From positions 186,001 to 250,000 of the forward strand of contig JAACJP010000045.1 of the NCBI GenBank assembly GCA_013368375.1: a stretch of 64,000 nucleotides of DNA, in the 5' to 3' direction. Made by a program: the position numbers and the translations under genes. The notes beneath the pieces are model-generated. The model was not told the origin of the DNA and searched no databases. It was given only the letters and a program-made list of their open reading frames with translations. Shown one piece after another: positions 61,713-64,000 of the stretch (position 1 is the stretch's first letter; each line of letters starts with the position of its first letter). Source of the DNA: Tricholomella constricta (lineage: Eukaryota; Basidiomycota; Agaricomycetes; Agaricales; Lyophyllaceae).

Positions 61713-63064
61713 TCACACTGCACCCATTCCAAATGCGAAAACCGCAGCACCCCACGCCAATTGCCTCGTTCTTGGTTGCAGCTGGAACCCAACACGACGA
61801 TTCGTCGCGATCGCCCTCTCTCCAACTTCCGGTTCCTTGGGGTTGAACTGTATCGTCTTCAGCTCATCCTCTTCCTCCTTCCTCGCCCTCTTGATACCCG
61901 CAGACGAAGCCTCGGCAAGAGTTTCCGTCTCATCATCCTCATCTTCACTGATGGCGTGTTGCATTTTAGCCGCCTCTTTGGCATGTCTCTCAGCCTTGAG
62001 TTTTTTGACCAGAGCCTGCTGCTCAGCCACGTCTTGCTCGTGTAGTTCAGCTCCCGTGATGCCATTCTCAACCACATCCGTCTCCTCATCCACGACGGTA
62101 AGGTCAGAGCCACCTGGCGTTACGATCTGCACTTCCTCCCGACGGGTTGTCTTCGAGACCTTTTGCGTCCGCGTGGCAGGGGTCAGCGGTGCAACGGCGG
62201 CTGCCGATCGCGGGGCAGGACTCCGGGTACGCGAAGAGCGCCGTGGTAAGACCTTCGTGGGTGACGTTGGAGGCGACACTGGTGCGGGTGCAGGCGCTGG
62301 CGATGATTCTTTCCGCCGCTTCGGCGGGTTGGGCTGACCAGCAGTTGGCGAAGGTGTCGGCAAAGTCGCAGCACCGTTAGACGCAGACACAGGCTTGACA
62401 GCCATAGGCTCTTGTACTTTGGCTGGTGCGGTAGATTTTGCTGATCGGCGGTAGTTTGCATTGGGGTCAGGGGATGCCTCGACGACGGCAGTGATGAGGT
62501 CGCCGAGGCCGTACATGTCACCTAATGTTTGCGCGAGGGCAGGGCTTACCCATGTACCTGCCAGACGAGTAACCGAAGGGTTGTGAGGGCCGCCGTTGTT
62601 GCCGGACAGATCATAATTATCCTTAACCCATTGCAGCTCGTTCTTCTCATCGTGGTCCGGTGCGTTGGGAAAGGCAGCTCGGAACATGGTAGTAAGGCTG
62701 ACAGCTCCGGTGTCAAATCGCCGGAGGATGAAAGCGTGTCCGCTGGACTGGTAGCACAGTGAGGAAAGGGAGTGGAAGAGATGATCGTTTTGACTATACC
62801 GTTGGTGTCTCGATTTTCATTCTGCCAACCTGCGATATATAAGAGCCTACACGTGCATTTATACTGCTGTGTACTCACCAAAATATCCTGTCCCTGGCAA
62901 TTTAGGATCTGATACTTCACGGGAGGCAACGTGCCCGACTTTACTGTCGATTCGGATCACGTTGGATGAGCTGGTCGAAAAGGAAGACATTAAAACATAC
63001 GTGTGGTGGGAACATGAGGGTTCGCATGGCGCACAGGAAGTGGCGGTCTCGGCGAATTGATCAT
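61713..63064 (-). CDS. bqt4: Bqt4-like APSES/KilA-N-type nuclear-envelope protein
   Basis: In fission yeast Bqt4 anchors telomeres to the inner nuclear membrane. Four exons (complement 63001-63064, 62879-62943, 62800-62829, 61713-62747) give 397 residues. The DNA-binding-like APSES/KilA-N domain covers residues about 25-145: PPVKYQILNCQGQDILVGRM, FILRRFDTGAVSLTTMFRAA, WVKDNYDLSGN, VTRLAGTWVSPALAQTLGDM and VVEASPDPNANYRRS. A Pro/Ser/Arg linker and an acidic coiled coil (QQALVKKLKAERHAKEAAKM) follow. A C-terminal hydrophobic helix (LAWGAAVFAFGMGAV) fits a tail anchor in the nuclear envelope. Exon 3 is only 30 nt. The start ATG at 63064 gives an N-terminus RPPLPVRHANPHVPTT in frame with the domain. 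Confidence 0.87.
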
Positions 63065-63884
63065 TGTAGAGAAATTGAACAGTGGACGAGAAAGAGCAAG
63101 TGACTGCAAGTCAAGGGTGGCAGCGATAGGGGACCCAAACATCAACTTCCACAATAAACATGTACAAATACCATACACGATTTCCCCACGCTCGATTAAA
63201 CAAACTCCAGTCACCAGCGCCACACCAGTTCAATCCTTCTTTGACGGCGTAAAGGCCAGTTATCCAGAGACTTCTTTCTGCTCCTGCTTGAAGACGGACT
63301 TGTCTTACAAATTTGGCTTATCAAATAAGGCGCTTGCCAGAAGGTCGCTGCACACTGGCAGCCGCACTAGTATGCTTTGTTCAAAATATTGACTGAAAGG
63401 GACAATCACCTGGTGAAAATAAGACGCAACGCCCCTCCGAATCAGCTATTTATTCCTCGACAAATGCCACACAAATTACTCGTCCACCGCGACCCTCGTA
63501 CAACTTCCCGGACTTTGCTGTAGGCACGTTTTCCTTGTATCATTTCCGCCAAATTGGTGAACGAGATTTTGACACCATACTTTGAAGAAGGTGAGGAACT
63601 TGGATTATAGGCACATCTCATCCCGTGCGTCCTGTATTATTCGTTACCGATCTGCTGATTTCGAGATTCTTCACCTCGATTGCACGAAAAGAGTTGGGGT
63701 AAACGCGCCGAACATTCAGAATAAATACTGTGGCCACCGTCTTCGAAGACCTAACGGCGTGATACGATCCAGAAAATGTATGGCTGGAAATAGTACTTCA
63801 AGGATGAACAATCCAGGATCTAACTTGTAGACGAAGACTTTTGCCCGGAGGAACCCCATCGATTCACTTTTCAGTATAACTTAC
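63065..63884. other. Unassigned right-hand region
   Basis: This 0.8-kb region contains the promoter of the Bqt4-like gene. If the tentative exon at 63885-63958 is real, its downstream exons should also lie here on the minus strand, but I could not identify them. Confidence 0.35.
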
Positions 63885-63958
63885 AGGTGTTTACCGCTTC
63901 CTGTCCATGACAATTGAGAAAGGTCGAAAGTTTTATGGACGGCGTCGGTACTTTCCAT
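63885..63958 (-). CDS. Possible first coding exon of an unidentified gene
   Basis: An ATG at 63958 opens MESTDAVHKTFDLSQLSWTG and reaches a good donor (GTAAGT) after 74 nt. The peptide is not recognised. With no recognised continuation this is only a weak suggestion. Confidence 0.2.
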
Positions 63959-64000
63959 CGTATCTGTTGCACTTGTCTGACCTGGAGCTAGCTTCCTTGC

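Overview
The window is nuclear DNA of a filamentous basidiomycete, most likely an Agaricomycete. The evidence is very intron-dense genes (introns mostly 42-75 nt, GT-AG with a few GC-AG), many very short exons, and characteristic families: a DUF6534 membrane protein, F-box/LRR proteins, a White-collar-2 type PAS/GATA regulator, DUF4419, and a Ty1/Copia retrotransposon. Gene models were spliced by hand from the sequence. For every intact multi-exon model, except the small fragment at the right edge, the exon lengths sum to a multiple of three and the protein matches the expected family layout.

0-10.5 kb: 3' end of the peroxisomal multifunctional beta-oxidation enzyme (Fox2, PTS1 tail), mitochondrial pyruvate dehydrogenase E1 beta, a 19-exon vacuolar Ca2+/H+ exchanger (CAX) with an 8-nt exon, and an F-box/LRR protein. 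10.5-13.5 kb is gene-poor. 13.5-24.9 kb: ERG28 (sterol scaffold), a long Ser/Pro-rich disordered protein, a CS-domain tail-anchored protein, the PP1 regulator SDS22, thiamine pyrophosphokinase, the molybdopterin-synthase small subunit, and a decayed metallo-beta-lactamase-fold gene.

24.9-36 kb, mostly minus strand: a CCDC174-like protein, a MNT-type nucleotidyltransferase with a helical tail, a stand-alone tandem dihydroneopterin aldolase, mitochondrial ribosomal bL31m, a small Kre9/Knh-type GPI protein, and PRMT5. 36-44 kb: a frame-broken HNH-endonuclease gene with clusters of short repeats behind it, a 5'-truncated and frameshifted BRO1/Rim20 C-terminal fragment next to two tRNA-Asp genes, an ankyrin protein, and a divergently transcribed WC-2-like regulator.

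45.6-64 kb: an NCX/Ecm27-type cation exchanger, a 21-exon DUF6534 protein, a complete and apparently very young Copia element (identical 259-bp LTRs, 5-bp target duplication, open 1728-codon polyprotein), a DUF4419 protein, a paraoxonase-like hydrolase, a Bqt4-like nuclear-envelope/telomere protein, and possibly the first exon of another gene at the right edge.

The genes are mostly housekeeping and are not organised as one pathway. The unusual content is in microexons, decayed genes, the tRNA/truncation junction, the MNT protein and the young retrotransposon.
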